64,000 nucleotides of DNA from the NCBI GenBank assembly GCA_905480645.1, contig CAJQRC010000021.1, positions 62,001-126,000 of the forward strand, in the 5' to 3' direction. Within the stretch, counting starts at the first letter, position 1; the number at the start of each line of letters is the position of its first letter. The notes beneath the pieces are model-generated. The model was not told the origin of the DNA, did no database searches, and worked only from the letters and a program-made list of their open reading frames with translations. The position numbers were made by a program, and so were the translations under genes. Source of the DNA: an uncultured Tateyamaria sp. (GTDB lineage: Bacteria; Pseudomonadota; Alphaproteobacteria; Rhodobacterales; Rhodobacteraceae). This document shows positions 8,370 to 18,661 of this stretch, piece by piece.

Positions 8370-9533
8370 ATGTTTACCCATTCCATGCACTTTGATTTAG
8401 GCGATGATGTAAATTTATTACGCAATTCGGTGCACCGTTGGGCGCAGGATCGGGTTAAACCGATGGCTGCTGAGATTGATGCTTCTAATATTTTTCCGTC
8501 AGAACTGTGGCAGGAGATGGGCGAAATTGGTCTTTTAGGTATCACAGTGCCAGAGGAATATGGTGGTGCCAACATGTCTTACCTTGCTCACACTGTTGCC
8601 GTTGAGGAGGTGGCGCGGGCAAGTGCTTCTGTTTCTCTGAGCTATGGTGCTCATTCAAACCTGTGTGTAAATCAGATTAAGTTAAATGGTACGCCTGAAC
8701 AGCTTAAAAAGTTTTTACCTGATCTTGTGAGTGGTAAGCATGTCGGCGCCCTTGCCATGTCTGAGTCCGGGGCGGGGTCGGATGTGGTCTCGATGACGCT
8801 TGGTGCGGAAAAGCGTAATGACCGGTACATCTTGAACGGTAATAAATTTTGGATAACTAATGGTCCAGATGCTGAAACTTTAGTAGTTTATGCAAAGACT
8901 GATAAAAATGCAGGTTCAAGAGGGATTACAGCGTTTCTAATTCAAAAATCGATGAAGGGATTCTCAACCTCGCCACATTTTGACAAGCTTGGCATGAGGG
9001 GATCAAATACTGCAGAACTGATCTTTGATGATGTAGAAGTCCCTTTTGGTAATGTTTTAGGCGAGGAGGGGCGCGGTGTTGCAGTTTTAATGTCAGGCTT
9101 AGATTACGAACGAGTGGTTCTTGCCGGTATTGGTTTGGGAATAATGGCCGCCTGTTTAGACGAGATTATGCCTTATATGGCTGAGCGTAAGCAATTTGGG
9201 CAACCTGTCGGTTCCTTCCAGCTGATGCAAGGTAAGATTGCAGATATGTACACGGCAATGAATTCAGCGCGCGCTTACGTATACGAAGTTGCTAAATCTT
9301 GTGATCGTGGTGACGTGACCCGACAGGATGCTGCGGCTTGTTGTCTCTACGCATCTGAAGAGGCTATGAAGCAGGCACACCAAGCAATTCAGGCAATGGG
9401 TGGGGCGGGATTTTTGCACGACGCGCCTGTTGCACGACTTTTCCGTGATGCTAAACTTATGGAAATTGGTGCTGGAACATCAGAAATTCGACGAATGTTA
9501 GTGGGCCGTGAATTAGTCACGGCGATGGGCTGA
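8370..9533 (+). CDS. ivd: Isovaleryl-CoA dehydrogenase
   Basis: FAD enzyme oxidising isovaleryl-CoA to 3-methylcrotonyl-CoA in leucine breakdown. The protein is strikingly like the mitochondrial enzyme: SVSLSYGAHSNLCVNQ, LAMSESGAGSDVVSM, FWITNGPDA, KLGMRGSN, and SGLDYERVVLAG with the catalytic Glu247 in the position typical of isovaleryl- rather than short-chain dehydrogenases. It ends GAGTSEIRR. At 387 aa from ATG 8370 it has family length. The open frame extends upstream to 8202, but that part overlaps the aminotransferase gene and the inverted repeat and lacks homology. No strong Shine-Dalgarno is visible. It is the first gene of the catabolic cluster. Confidence 0.95.
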   Translation: MFTHSMHFDLGDDVNLLRNSVHRWAQDRVKPMAAEIDASNIFPSELWQEMGEIGLLGITVPEEYGGANMSYLAHTVAVEEVARASASVSLSYGAHSNLCVNQIKLNGTPEQLKKFLPDLVSGKHVGALAMSESGAGSDVVSMTLGAEKRNDRYILNGNKFWITNGPDAETLVVYAKTDKNAGSRGITAFLIQKSMKGFSTSPHFDKLGMRGSNTAELIFDDVEVPFGNVLGEEGRGVAVLMSGLDYERVVLAGIGLGIMAACLDEIMPYMAERKQFGQPVGSFQLMQGKIADMYTAMNSARAYVYEVAKSCDRGDVTRQDAAACCLYASEEAMKQAHQAIQAMGGAGFLHDAPVARLFRDAKLMEIGAGTSEIRRMLVGRELVTAMG

Positions 9534-9805
9534 TGCCACGTTATGTACTAACAATAACTGTGACTTTAGTTATTCTGGCAGCAATTAGTGGATTTCGGCT
9601 AGGAAAGCGGCAGATCTCTTTAGATTTCACGGGGGTAATAGAGGCAGTGGCTGAAATTCATTCTGCTTCCTATGGTGGGTTAGTTGGTGAATGTTATGGG
9701 TGGCCTGGTGAAGGGAATTCAGTTTTTCAAGTACGCTGCGGTACTGGTCTTTATAGTGTTGATCGGCTTGGGCGTGTTGAACAGATGAAGGAAGATGGAA
9801 TTTGA
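9533..9805 (+). CDS. Small membrane-anchored protein of unknown function in the leucine cluster
   Basis: 90 aa, starting with a one-base overlap (TGATG) with the ivd stop, so it is translationally coupled. Residues 4-20 form one hydrophobic segment, either an anchor or an uncleaved signal. The rest is predicted periplasmic or soluble, with two cysteines (GECYGW, QVRCGTG) that could pair. I recognise no family. The position inside a catabolic operon implies co-expression but does not give a function. It could equally be cytoplasmic-facing. Confidence 0.7.
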   Translation: MPRYVLTITVTLVILAAISGFRLGKRQISLDFTGVIEAVAEIHSASYGGLVGECYGWPGEGNSVFQVRCGTGLYSVDRLGRVEQMKEDGI

Positions 9806-9893
9806 ACCTCGTATCTAATTTTATTATCTGCGGATATTATTTGAAAATTTCTTATATGTTTGGCGGAGGTGGCTTAAGGGAAATAGCCCTGTC

Positions 9894-11378
9894 ATGACCG
9901 AAACAATTTCGCAGAATATGGCGGCGCAGTGCTTGGATCATTCAAGACAAAAATGTGCGATTATTGATGTTTCAGGCAATGAGCGCATTGATGTTTCATT
10001 TGGGAACCTGCAACAAATGACTGACGGGATAGCTCGTAGATTAATAAACCACATTCAGTTGGGTGATCGAGTAGGTGTTCTGTTAGGCCAAACGCCTTGG
10101 TGTGCTGCAGCTCATTTGGCACTTTGGAAGATTGGAGCTATTTCTGTACCTTTATTTAAGCTCCTTAAGCATGATGCACTTGCCTCACGGATTAAAGATG
10201 CGGGTATTAATCTTGTATTGTGTGATGAAGAGGGAGCGCCATTATTTAGCGGTTTAGCTAAACCTTTTATTACGTCTGCAATGGGTGTGCCTGGTGATCC
10301 GATTTGCTACACCCCTGTTGACGGTAATACGCCAGCTGTTCTGATTTACACTTCTGGTACAACGGGAGAGCCAAAGGGTGCGTTGCACGGGCACAGTTTG
10401 CTAGCTGGGCATTTGCCTGGTGTTGTGCTTAGTCATAATAATTTAGGCTGTCCGGAAGACTGCCTTTGGACGCCAGCAGATTGGGCTTGGATAGGTGGGC
10501 TGTTTGACGTTTTGATGCCCGGATTGGCGCTGGGCGTACCGGTGGTCGCTTCACGGATGTTAAAGTTTAATGCTGAAGAGTGTAAAAGAATTGTTTCTCT
10601 CTGTTCGGTCAAAAATATTTTTTTCCCGCCAACAGCTCTTAGGATGCTCCGGGGAGCTAATGTAAAAATTACCGGCCTTAGATCTGTTGCCTGTGGCGGT
10701 GAGCCACTAGGTGCTGAAATGCTGGAATGGGCTCGGATTGCTCTGGGGGTAACTGTAAATGAATTTTATGGACAGACGGAATGTAATATGGTTGTCACAA
10801 GTTGTGCTTCACAATTTCCAGTCCGACCAGGGTTTATGGGCCGTTCAGTTCCAGGGTTTGATGTTCAAGTTATTGATGATACCGGTCGGCCGACTGCACT
10901 TGAGGGTGAAATTGCAATCAGGCGCGGTGCGCCTTCCATGATGCTGAAATACTGGGGCCGCCCTGTGGACACTGCAATAAAATTTCATGGAGAGTGGATG
11001 CTTACAGGAGATCGCGGCGTACAGGATGGAGCGGAGATACGCTTTATAGGTCGATGTGATGACGTTATTACATCCTCTGGTTATCGGATTGGACCTGCAG
11101 AGATTGAAGATTGCCTGATGACGCATCCGGAAGTTGTCACTGTTGGAGTGGTCGGAAAACCTGATATTTTGCGTACACAAATTGTGAAAGCTTATGTGGT
11201 TCGTAAAGCTGGCTCCTCTGTTACTGAGAATTCTTTGAAAGATTATGTTAAAGAAAGGTTCGCGGCCCATTCTTACCCGCGAGAAGTTGAGTTTCTTGAT
11301 GAATTGCCAATGACAGTTACTGGTAAAGTTATTCGCAAAGAGCTTAGAGCTCGTGCCGCAAAAGAGGCACCTTCATGA
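9894..11378 (+). CDS. AMP-binding acyl-CoA synthetase (acetyl-/medium-chain acyl-CoA synthetase type)
   Basis: ANL-superfamily ligase activating a carboxylic acid to its CoA thioester through an acyl-adenylate. It has the P-loop-like core LIYTSGTTGEPKG (A3), WTPADWAWIGG, FYGQTECN (A5), GDRG (A7), GRCDDVITSSGYRIGP (A8/hinge) and the C-terminal lysine motif TGKVIRKEL (A10). At 494 aa it is slightly short for acetyl-CoA synthetase (about 650) and fits the shorter acyl-CoA synthetase group. Lying between ivd and the carboxylase genes, it plausibly activates isovalerate or acetoacetate. The substrate is inference. Confidence 0.88.
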   Translation: MTETISQNMAAQCLDHSRQKCAIIDVSGNERIDVSFGNLQQMTDGIARRLINHIQLGDRVGVLLGQTPWCAAAHLALWKIGAISVPLFKLLKHDALASRIKDAGINLVLCDEEGAPLFSGLAKPFITSAMGVPGDPICYTPVDGNTPAVLIYTSGTTGEPKGALHGHSLLAGHLPGVVLSHNNLGCPEDCLWTPADWAWIGGLFDVLMPGLALGVPVVASRMLKFNAEECKRIVSLCSVKNIFFPPTALRMLRGANVKITGLRSVACGGEPLGAEMLEWARIALGVTVNEFYGQTECNMVVTSCASQFPVRPGFMGRSVPGFDVQVIDDTGRPTALEGEIAIRRGAPSMMLKYWGRPVDTAIKFHGEWMLTGDRGVQDGAEIRFIGRCDDVITSSGYRIGPAEIEDCLMTHPEVVTVGVVGKPDILRTQIVKAYVVRKAGSSVTENSLKDYVKERFAAHSYPREVEFLDELPMTVTGKVIRKELRARAAKEAPS

Positions 11379-11499
11379 TGAGCCTATTAAATATATTTTT
11401 AAATGCAGTTTGTATTGGTGGGTTAAATGACCCCATGAATTATAATGAAAGCCAAGCGTATAATGCAAGTGCGTGGTTTTATCTGCAGATAGGAATTGT

Positions 11500-13104
11500 A
11501 TGAGACTAAGATCCAAAGCGTTGGTTGGCTCAGGTTTGTTTCGCGATAATCGCGCGGCTCATCTAAAAGCTCTGTCACAAATACAGGTTGCCGCAGATTT
11601 TGCTTCGCAGGGTGGTGGTGAACTCTCTAGAGCGCGGCACCTTAGCCGTGGAAAAATGCTCCCCCGTAATAGAGTTTCTAATTTGTTGGACCCAGGGTCA
11701 CCGTTTTTGGAAATTGGAGCAACAGCGGCACATGGTATGTACGATGGTGCAGCACCTTGTGCAGGCGTAATTGCAGGCATCGGGCAGGTAATGGGTCAGG
11801 ATGTTATGATAGTTTGCAATGATGCCACTGTTAAAGGTGGTACATATTTTCCTATGACTGTGAAGAAACATCTCCGCGCTCAAGAGATAGCTGAGCAGAA
11901 TTATTTACCCTGCATATATTTAGTTGATAGTGGTGGAGCAAACTTGCCTAGTCAGGATGAGGTTTTTCCAGACCGTGACCACTTTGGCCGTATTTTTTTT
12001 AATCAAGCGCAGATGAGTGCCAAAGGAATCCCGCAGCTCGCAGTCGTCATGGGATCCTGCACAGCTGGAGGTGCTTATGTGCCAGCCATGTGCGATGTTA
12101 CAATAATTGTTAAAAATCAAGCTACAATTTTTTTAGCTGGTCCACCTTTAGTAAAAGCGGCCACGGGTGAGGTTGTTAGTGCTGAAAAATTGGGAGGGGG
12201 AGACGTCCACACGCGTTTGTCGGGCGTCGCAGATTATTTGGCTGAGGATGATGGGCACGCGCTGGCTTTGGCCCGTCAGGCTGTTTCCTTTTTTAACCGA
12301 ATTAAGCCACCAACAGTGAAATGGCAATGTTCAGAAGAACCGAGCTATGATCCGGAGGAGATCCTAGGAGTTGTACCTGCAGATCTGCGCACACCGTATG
12401 ATATCCACGAAGTGATCGCACGTATTGTAGATGGCTCAAGATTGGATCCGTTTAAAGCCCGCTTTGGTGAAACACTGGTTTGCGGTTTTGCACACCTTAA
12501 AGGATGCCCTATTGGTATTATTGCTAATAATGGTGTATTATTTTCCGAAGCTGCTCAGAAAGGCGCGCACTTTATTCAATTATGTAGTCAGCGCCGCATT
12601 CCAATAATTTTTTTGCAAAATATCATGGGTTTTATGGTAGGTCGTAAATACGAAAACGAAGGTATTGCACGTCATGGAGCAAAGATGGTGACAGCTGTTG
12701 CAACTACTTCTGTGCCAAAGGTAACCATGCTAGTGGGCGGATCTTTTGGTGCAGGTAATTATGGAATGGCTGGACGAGCTTACAGTCCACGCTTCTTATG
12801 GTCATGGCCCAATTCGCGCATTGGTGTAATGGGTGGTGCGCAGGCAGCGGACGTTTTGGCGTCAGTTAAGAGAGATTCGATTGAACGTAATGGTGGTTCT
12901 TGGCGACCAGAAGAGGAAGCTACTTTTAGACAACCCACTGTGGATATGTTTGAGAAACAGTCACATCCGCTTTACGCTTCTGCCAGACTTTGGGATGATG
13001 GAGTGATAGATCCACGTACTACTCGCGATGTATTGTTTTTATCGCTAAATGTGGCGTTAAATGCACCTATCGAGGAGACCCGCTTTGGCGTGTTCCGAAT
13101 GTAA
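11500..13104 (+). CDS. mccB: Methylcrotonyl-CoA carboxylase, carboxyltransferase (beta) subunit
   Basis: Transfers carboxyl from biotin to 3-methylcrotonyl-CoA, giving 3-methylglutaconyl-CoA. The crotonase-like carboxyltransferase halves are visible: [57 protein letters not shown], and in the second half [12 protein letters not shown] and [15 protein letters not shown]. These closely follow the MCC beta family rather than propionyl-CoA carboxylase. I chose ATG 11500 (MRLRSKAL), preceded by TAGGAA. An upstream in-frame start at 11473 lacks homology. At 534 aa it is normal. It pairs with the alpha subunit downstream. Confidence 0.95.
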   Translation: MRLRSKALVGSGLFRDNRAAHLKALSQIQVAADFASQGGGELSRARHLSRGKMLPRNRVSNLLDPGSPFLEIGATAAHGMYDGAAPCAGVIAGIGQVMGQDVMIVCNDATVKGGTYFPMTVKKHLRAQEIAEQNYLPCIYLVDSGGANLPSQDEVFPDRDHFGRIFFNQAQMSAKGIPQLAVVMGSCTAGGAYVPAMCDVTIIVKNQATIFLAGPPLVKAATGEVVSAEKLGGGDVHTRLSGVADYLAEDDGHALALARQAVSFFNRIKPPTVKWQCSEEPSYDPEEILGVVPADLRTPYDIHEVIARIVDGSRLDPFKARFGETLVCGFAHLKGCPIGIIANNGVLFSEAAQKGAHFIQLCSQRRIPIIFLQNIMGFMVGRKYENEGIARHGAKMVTAVATTSVPKVTMLVGGSFGAGNYGMAGRAYSPRFLWSWPNSRIGVMGGAQAADVLASVKRDSIERNGGSWRPEEEATFRQPTVDMFEKQSHPLYASARLWDDGVIDPRTTRDVLFLSLNVALNAPIEETRFGVFRM

Positions 13105-13179
13105 TGATAATTTCTTTAATTTTTATTCACCAACTCTTTCAAATGGTTCCCAAGTCTGGTCGAAGAATTTGTGAAACTA

Positions 13180-15114
13180 ATGTTTGAAAAGATTTTAATA
13201 GCTAACCGTGGTGAGATAGCATGCCGAATTATGAAAACGGCTCAGAAAATGGGGATTTCTTGCGTTGGAGTTTATTCAGATGCTGATGCCACATCCAAAC
13301 ATGTTGAGATGGCAGATGTCGCAGTTCATATAGGCGGCTCTACACCGACAGAAAGCTATTTGTGTGGTGACGTGATCATCCAAGCAGCGATCGATTTGGG
13401 CGCACAAGCAATCCATCCTGGTTATGGATTTTTATCAGAAAATCCAGATTTTGTGGATGATGTTCTTAGTGCAGGTTTGATATTCATCGGTCCATCCGCA
13501 GAAGCGATTAGGGCTATGGGTCTTAAGGCTGCGGCCAAGGCTTTAATGGTTGAGGCTGGTGTGCCTGTTGTCCCTGGCTATCATGGCAGTGACCAGTCTG
13601 ATGATTTGCTAGCGGATGAGGCTAATAAAATTGGCTACCCTGTTTTGATTAAAGCTGTAGCAGGTGGAGGTGGCAAGGGCATGCGTTTTGTTGAAGAAGC
13701 GGGCGCATTTCAATCTGCCTTAGAGAGCGCACGCAGTGAAGCGCAGTCGGCTTTTAGCAACTCGGATGTATTGGTAGAAAAGTTTGTTCGCAAACCTCGC
13801 CACATTGAAGTGCAGGTCTTTGGTGATGGCGATGATGTGGTGTACCTTTTTGAACGTGACTGTTCTTTGCAACGGCGGCACCAGAAAGTTGTAGAAGAGG
13901 CGCCCGCTCCCGGAATGACAGCGGAAATGCGAGCCGTTATGGGGCAGGCCGCTGTAAAGGCTGCAAAATTTGTTAACTATGTAGGTGCTGGGACAGTAGA
14001 GTTCATCGTTGATGGATCTGACGATTTTGCGATTGATAGTTTTTATTTTATGGAAATGAACACGCGTTTACAGGTGGAGCACGCCGTCACTGAGGCAATC
14101 ACCGGCATTGATTTGGTGGAATGGCAATTAAGAGTGGCAGCTGGAGAGAGTTTACCAGTTCAACAGGATAATTTAAGCATTACGGGACATGCTTTCGAAG
14201 CTCGACTTTACGCTGAAGACGTAGTGGCTGGGTTCTTGCCTGCTACGGGAACACTGACGCATTTGGCTTTTCCCGAGGATATACGCGTTGAAAGTGGTGT
14301 ACGTGCTGGTGATAAGATTAGTCCTTTCTATGATCCGATGATCGCCAAGGTGGTTTCTCATGGCCCCACGCGTACCATAGCATTGAAACGTCTTGCGAAA
14401 GCGCTGGCACTAACTGAAGTGGCAGGTACTACAACCAATCTGGAATTTTTGGGCGCCTTGGTGAATCATACAGGCTTTGGACTAGGCGAAATTGATACTG
14501 GGCTAATTCAGCGAGACATTGATAAGTTAATTGAACCTTTAGCGGTTACAGCTGGTCATGCGGTGGCGGCCGCAATGAGAATTTCAGGTCTAAATAGACC
14601 CAAATTTATGTCTGGATTTCACATGTGGCAGCCACTTTCTCAATCTGTATCTTTAGCTCGGAGTGGCTTGTTGGTGGATGCGTCGGTTGAAGTATTTTCG
14701 CCAGATCGACAACATTGGAATATAGACGGTGTTGATGTAGTTGCTGAGTGTTTCAATGGGAAATGGTGGATTGATGGCCAAAAGGCGCCTCATGTTACTA
14801 TTAACGATTCTGTGGTGACAGTTTTTGATAAATACGGCATCCGCTTTGATGTAATTGATGCTTTAGATGTGGTGACTGAAGCTGTTGAAGATGGTGATTT
14901 TATTGAGGCCCCAATGCCTGGATTGATAAAATCAATGTTTGTAAGCTTAGGAGATAAAGTTTCTAAAGGTGATAGACTTGCTATTTTAGAGGCTATGAAA
15001 ATGGAACATTCCTTGTCCGCTTCGCGGAATGGTACTGTCGTAGAAGTTCTAGCGAACTCAGGAGATCAGGTGATCGCTGGCGCGGCATTAGTTCGATTGG
15101 AGGATGAAACATGA
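13180..15114 (+). CDS. mccA: Methylcrotonyl-CoA carboxylase, biotin carboxylase / biotin carrier (alpha) subunit
   Basis: Carboxylates its own biotin with bicarbonate and ATP and passes the group to MccB. It starts MFEKILIANRGEIACRI, then the biotin carboxylase domain with an ATP-grasp glycine loop (AGGGGKGMR) and MNTRLQVEHAVTE (about residues 290-302). The C-terminal biotinyl domain carries EAMKMEHS with the biotin-accepting Lys607. An in-frame GTG at 13171 has GAAGAA just before it and may be the true start, adding three residues. The stop overlaps the next ATG by four bases. BirA, encoded further along, would attach the biotin. Confidence 0.95.
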   Translation: MFEKILIANRGEIACRIMKTAQKMGISCVGVYSDADATSKHVEMADVAVHIGGSTPTESYLCGDVIIQAAIDLGAQAIHPGYGFLSENPDFVDDVLSAGLIFIGPSAEAIRAMGLKAAAKALMVEAGVPVVPGYHGSDQSDDLLADEANKIGYPVLIKAVAGGGGKGMRFVEEAGAFQSALESARSEAQSAFSNSDVLVEKFVRKPRHIEVQVFGDGDDVVYLFERDCSLQRRHQKVVEEAPAPGMTAEMRAVMGQAAVKAAKFVNYVGAGTVEFIVDGSDDFAIDSFYFMEMNTRLQVEHAVTEAITGIDLVEWQLRVAAGESLPVQQDNLSITGHAFEARLYAEDVVAGFLPATGTLTHLAFPEDIRVESGVRAGDKISPFYDPMIAKVVSHGPTRTIALKRLAKALALTEVAGTTTNLEFLGALVNHTGFGLGEIDTGLIQRDIDKLIEPLAVTAGHAVAAAMRISGLNRPKFMSGFHMWQPLSQSVSLARSGLLVDASVEVFSPDRQHWNIDGVDVVAECFNGKWWIDGQKAPHVTINDSVVTVFDKYGIRFDVIDALDVVTEAVEDGDFIEAPMPGLIKSMFVSLGDKVSKGDRLAILEAMKMEHSLSASRNGTVVEVLANSGDQVIAGAALVRLEDET

Positions 15115-15776
15115 TAACCTTGCACCACTGTCCACAATCAAGATCTATGAGAACCTTGTGGTTGCTAAATGAGTTGGAGTTGGATTTTCAAATAGTTGTT
15201 CATCCTTTTGATAAGTCACTAAGAAAACCAGAATATTTGCAGCTTAGCCCTGCTGGCCGTGTACCTGCTCTGGAAATTGATGGTGAGCAAATGTTCGAAA
15301 CTGGGGCGATTACAGAATATCTCTGTGAAAAATTTAGTCCAGACAACCTAGGAAGAAGTTGGAGTAGCTCGGATCGAATGAATTGGTTGATATGGGTGCA
15401 TTTTGCAGAAACGATAAGCCAACATGCCGCAGCGCTTACACAGCAACATGAGGTGCTCTACAAAGACGAAATGCGTAGCCCAATCTTAATGAAGATTGAG
15501 GCAGCACGTATCGCAAAATGTTTTGATGCGCTCGAAGCATGCTTGTCTTCAACTTTTGAAAAGCGCGACTATCTTTTGAAATCGGGTTTTTCTGCTGCAG
15601 ATATCTCAGTTGGACAGGCTGTTTACATGGCTCGTCATTTTACACCGCTTGATGGGCATCGGAAGATGGCGAAATGGTATTCTCGGATAACTGAACGCCA
15701 GGCTTTCAAGTCAAGTTTACCCACGGACAGTGAGCGACTTTATAGTCAGGACTTTTACCCAGTGTGGGAGGTTTAA
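15111..15776 (+). CDS. Glutathione S-transferase family protein
   Basis: The N-terminal thioredoxin-like domain begins MITLHHCPQSRSMRTLWLL and has the cis-proline region GRVPALEIDG and the glutathione gamma-Glu-binding ETGAITEYL. The C-terminal all-helical domain follows. At 221 aa it is standard for cytosolic GSTs. The start overlaps the mccA stop by four bases (ATGA), so it is part of the operon. Its role in leucine breakdown is not known; thioester or electrophile detoxification would be a guess. The catalytic residue may be Ser10 or Ser12, but this cannot be fixed by eye. Confidence 0.85.
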   Translation: MITLHHCPQSRSMRTLWLLNELELDFQIVVHPFDKSLRKPEYLQLSPAGRVPALEIDGEQMFETGAITEYLCEKFSPDNLGRSWSSSDRMNWLIWVHFAETISQHAAALTQQHEVLYKDEMRSPILMKIEAARIAKCFDALEACLSSTFEKRDYLLKSGFSAADISVGQAVYMARHFTPLDGHRKMAKWYSRITERQAFKSSLPTDSERLYSQDFYPVWEV

Positions 15777-16628
15777 ATGGTTGGTTCGGTTGAGATTTTT
15801 GAAGTGGGGCCCCGTGATGGTCTCCAGAATGTACCAATTAAGGTGTCTGTAGAAAATAAAATTGCCTTGATCAATGCGCTTAGTGCAGCTGGATTTTCCC
15901 GGATTGAGTGTGCCAGCTTTGTTAGCTCAAAATGGGTACCTCAAATGGATGGAAGTGCTGATGTTTTAGCTGGGATAACCCGCGCGTCGGGAGTTCGATA
16001 TAGCGCACTTGCACCAAATATGCGGGGATTTAACGATGCCAAGGCTGCTGGTGCTGATGAAATTTCTATTTTTGGGTCTGCTAGTGAAGGTTTTTCTAAA
16101 GCTAATATTAATGCTACAATCAAGGAATCTATTGAACAATTTAAGCCTATAATCGAGTCTGCTCGCGCTATCGATTTGCCTGTGCGCGGTTATATTTCGT
16201 GTGTGGTAGATTGTCCTTATGATGGAACAGTTGATTGTAGCGCGGTAGCTCGCGTTGCGGACCAATTGTTTTCAATGGGTTGCTATGAGATTAGCCTTGG
16301 CGATACGCTGGGTACGGGAACGCCAGATGCGATAGCGCGTATGTTGCTTGCTGTCCGTGATGTTGTGCCTGCTGGTCGACTAGCTGGTCATTTTCATGAC
16401 ACGGCGGGTCGTGCCTTAGACAATATTGACGCATCACTTAGTTTAGGTTTGCGGGTTTTTGATGCAGCCGTTGGTGGCTTGGGAGGTTGCCCGTTTGCGC
16501 CTGGCGCTGCTGGAAATGTCGCGACTGAGGTGGTGTCCGCTCACTTGACCCGATTAGGTTATGAGACAGGACTTTCTCAGAAGAAAGTTGAAGCGGCCGC
16601 TGAAATAGCGCAAGCGATTTTAGAATGA
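15777..16628 (+). CDS. mvaB: Hydroxymethylglutaryl-CoA lyase
   Basis: Splits HMG-CoA into acetyl-CoA and acetoacetate, the final step of leucine degradation. It has the HMGL-like TIM barrel with EVGPRDGLQNV at the N terminus, ECASFVSSKWVPQM, SLGDTLGTGTP, HFHDTAGRALDN (metal-binding His pair) and the C-terminal loop GGLGGCPFAPGAAGNVATE, whose cysteine is catalytic. At 283 aa it is full length. It begins immediately after the GST stop codon (TAA then ATGG), with GGGAGG shortly upstream. The name hmgL is also used. Confidence 0.95.
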   Translation: MVGSVEIFEVGPRDGLQNVPIKVSVENKIALINALSAAGFSRIECASFVSSKWVPQMDGSADVLAGITRASGVRYSALAPNMRGFNDAKAAGADEISIFGSASEGFSKANINATIKESIEQFKPIIESARAIDLPVRGYISCVVDCPYDGTVDCSAVARVADQLFSMGCYEISLGDTLGTGTPDAIARMLLAVRDVVPAGRLAGHFHDTAGRALDNIDASLSLGLRVFDAAVGGLGGCPFAPGAAGNVATEVVSAHLTRLGYETGLSQKKVEAAAEIAQAILE

Positions 16629-16708
16629 CTGTTTCCTAATGGACACACCGTTATTTGGTTTATCATGCCTAGTAATTTGTAATTATGAAGTAGACCGAGG
16701 GCAGTTTA

Positions 16709-17491
16709 TTGCACAAAATGATTTCTATTTTTATCGATGAGCGGGGCGTTGCCACGATAACGCTAGAACGTGCTGAAAAACATAACGCATTGTGCGCCCA
16801 AATGTTGGATGAACTGAAAGATGCTGTCACAAATCTTAGCTTTAATAAGGCGGTGCGTGTTGTCGTTCTCACAGGTGCTGGGGAGAGTTTTTGTGCGGGT
16901 GGAGATCTGGAATGGATGCGTGAACAGATACAAGCAAATTCTGCTACACGCGTTCGGGCAGCGGCAAAGTTAGCTCACACTCTTCAAGCACTGAATACAA
17001 TGCCAAAGCCACTGATTGGAGCATTGCAAGGCAACGCATTTGGTGGTGGTGTTGGGCTGGCTGCAGTTTGCGATATTGCTATTGGGGTGGATCACCTCAA
17101 AATGGGTTTTACTGAGACCAGGTTGGGCCTTATACCTGCCACAATCGGTCCATATGTTTTGGCTCGAATGAGCGAGGGGGTAGCGCGACGAGTTTTTATG
17201 TCTTCGCGGATATTTAAAGCAAAAGAAGCTTTTAATTTTGGACTGCTATCCGCTATTGTACCGGCTGAAAAACTTGATATAGCTGTTGAGTCAGAAATCG
17301 GTCCATTTCTTTCCTGTGCCCCGGGTGCAGTCGCGTCTGCTAAGGCATTGATGCGTGATCTAGGACCAAGAATAGATGATAAAACAATTGCCATGACTAT
17401 TGATGCGCTCCGTCTTCGTTGGGAATGCGACGAGGCAGTTGAAGGTATAGATGCATTTTTTGAAAAGCGTAAAGCTTCATGGGCACTGTAA
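16709..17491 (+). CDS. Enoyl-CoA hydratase, probably methylglutaconyl-CoA hydratase
   Basis: Crotonase-fold enzyme expected to hydrate 3-methylglutaconyl-CoA to HMG-CoA, completing the pathway (LiuC-like). The oxyanion hole and CoA-binding motifs are AGESFCAGGDLEWM and GALQGNAFGGGVGLAA. The active-site glutamate region is in FTETRLGLIPATIGPYV. 260 aa. TTG 16709 has GAGGG seven bases upstream. The in-frame ATG 16718 (MISIFIDERG) fits homology equally well but sits far from that site. It is the last gene of the catabolic cluster, 80 bp after mvaB, and precedes nuoA by about 160 bp. Confidence 0.88.
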   Translation: MHKMISIFIDERGVATITLERAEKHNALCAQMLDELKDAVTNLSFNKAVRVVVLTGAGESFCAGGDLEWMREQIQANSATRVRAAAKLAHTLQALNTMPKPLIGALQGNAFGGGVGLAAVCDIAIGVDHLKMGFTETRLGLIPATIGPYVLARMSEGVARRVFMSSRIFKAKEAFNFGLLSAIVPAEKLDIAVESEIGPFLSCAPGAVASAKALMRDLGPRIDDKTIAMTIDALRLRWECDEAVEGIDAFFEKRKASWAL

Positions 17492-17653
17492 GTCTGAAGA
17501 ACGTTTCGTTTTTTATAAAAACATTGGTAAATTTATATAACTTGGTCCTTTTACCTTTATTGACCCTGCCGACCAGGGGGCGTAAGTGGTCCTAAAGATA
17601 ATGTTATCGCTTGAAATCTAGTGCGTTGTTCACGCGGAAATAAGGAGTTCAAT

Positions 17654-18019
17654 GTGGAGGATATGCTTCGGGAATACCTTCCCATTCTTATTTTTTTAGC
17701 AGTAGCTATTGGGCTTGGCCTTGTACTAATTCTTGCCGCTGTAATTATAGCAGTCCGAAAGCCTGACCCAGAAAAAGTTAGTGCTTATGAATGCGGATTT
17801 AATGCTTTTGATGACGCTCGAATGAAGTTCGATGTACGGTTTTATCTCGTAGCTATTCTATTCATAATTTTTGATCTAGAGATTGCGTTTTTATTTCCGT
17901 GGGCAGTGGCCTTCAAAGACGTTTCTATGACCGGCTTTTGGTCAATGATGGTATTTCTTGGTGTACTGACTGCTGGGTTTGCTTATGAATGGAAGAAGGG
18001 GGCCTTGGAATGGCAGTGA
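17654..18019 (+). CDS. nuoA: NADH-quinone oxidoreductase subunit A
   Basis: Small membrane subunit at the junction of the peripheral and membrane arms of complex I. Three hydrophobic helices are visible ([48 protein letters not shown]), with the conserved YECGF motif in the cytoplasmic loop whose Cys is redox-state dependent. The start is GTG 17654, six bases after AAGGAG, which gives 121 aa. Longer in-frame versions lack a ribosome site. First gene of the nuo operon. The 160 bp upstream should hold its promoter, but I found no convincing -35/-10 pair. Confidence 0.96.
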   Translation: MEDMLREYLPILIFLAVAIGLGLVLILAAVIIAVRKPDPEKVSAYECGFNAFDDARMKFDVRFYLVAILFIIFDLEIAFLFPWAVAFKDVSMTGFWSMMVFLGVLTAGFAYEWKKGALEWQ

Positions 18020-18561
18020 TAGACTCAAATTCTGCTGGCGGTCGCCCTGCGTTAGCGGATAGTGACAAAGACATTGAGTCGCGTGCTTTGAACGCTGAAT
18101 TGCAAGATAAAGGTTTTTTGCTGACCTCTACCGATGATATTATAAACTGGGCGCGTACTGGTTCTCTTCACTGGATGACTTTTGGTCTAGCGTGTTGCGC
18201 TGTGGAGATGATGCATACATCGATGCCGCGCTATGATCTTGAGCGATTTGGTACTGCACCAAGAGCTTCTCCTCGTCAATCTGACCTGATGATTGTTGCT
18301 GGTACTTTGACAAATAAGATGGCTCCAGCGTTGCGAAAGGTCTATGATCAAATGCCAGAACCGCGCTATGTCATTTCAATGGGATCTTGTGCTAACGGAG
18401 GCGGTTACTACCACTACAGTTATTCTGTCGTGCGGGGCTGTGATCGTATTGTGCCGGTCGATATATATGTTCCAGGCTGCCCACCAACAGCCGAAGCTTT
18501 GCTGTATGGAATAATGCAGTTACAGCGTAAAATGCGTCGGACCGGGACAATTGTAAGATGA
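18010..18561 (+). CDS. nuoB: NADH-quinone oxidoreductase subunit B
   Basis: Carries the terminal 4Fe-4S cluster N2 next to the quinone site. The ligand cysteines are in [20 protein letters not shown] and [14 protein letters not shown] 18010 overlaps the nuoA stop by ten bases, with GAAGGGGGCC upstream. From there it is 183 aa, normal for alphaproteobacteria. It continues the nuo operon and is followed by a 100-bp spacer before nuoC. Confidence 0.97.
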   Translation: MAVIDSNSAGGRPALADSDKDIESRALNAELQDKGFLLTSTDDIINWARTGSLHWMTFGLACCAVEMMHTSMPRYDLERFGTAPRASPRQSDLMIVAGTLTNKMAPALRKVYDQMPEPRYVISMGSCANGGGYYHYSYSVVRGCDRIVPVDIYVPGCPPTAEALLYGIMQLQRKMRRTGTIVR

Positions 18562-18661
18562 TTGCGCAGTTTGTAGTCGGCTGTGTTTATGCGACTGTTT
18601 TTCACATCGCAGAAAAGCCTCAACTTAAGTTAGTGGTGCTGCCTGTGATAGGGAGTTATAT

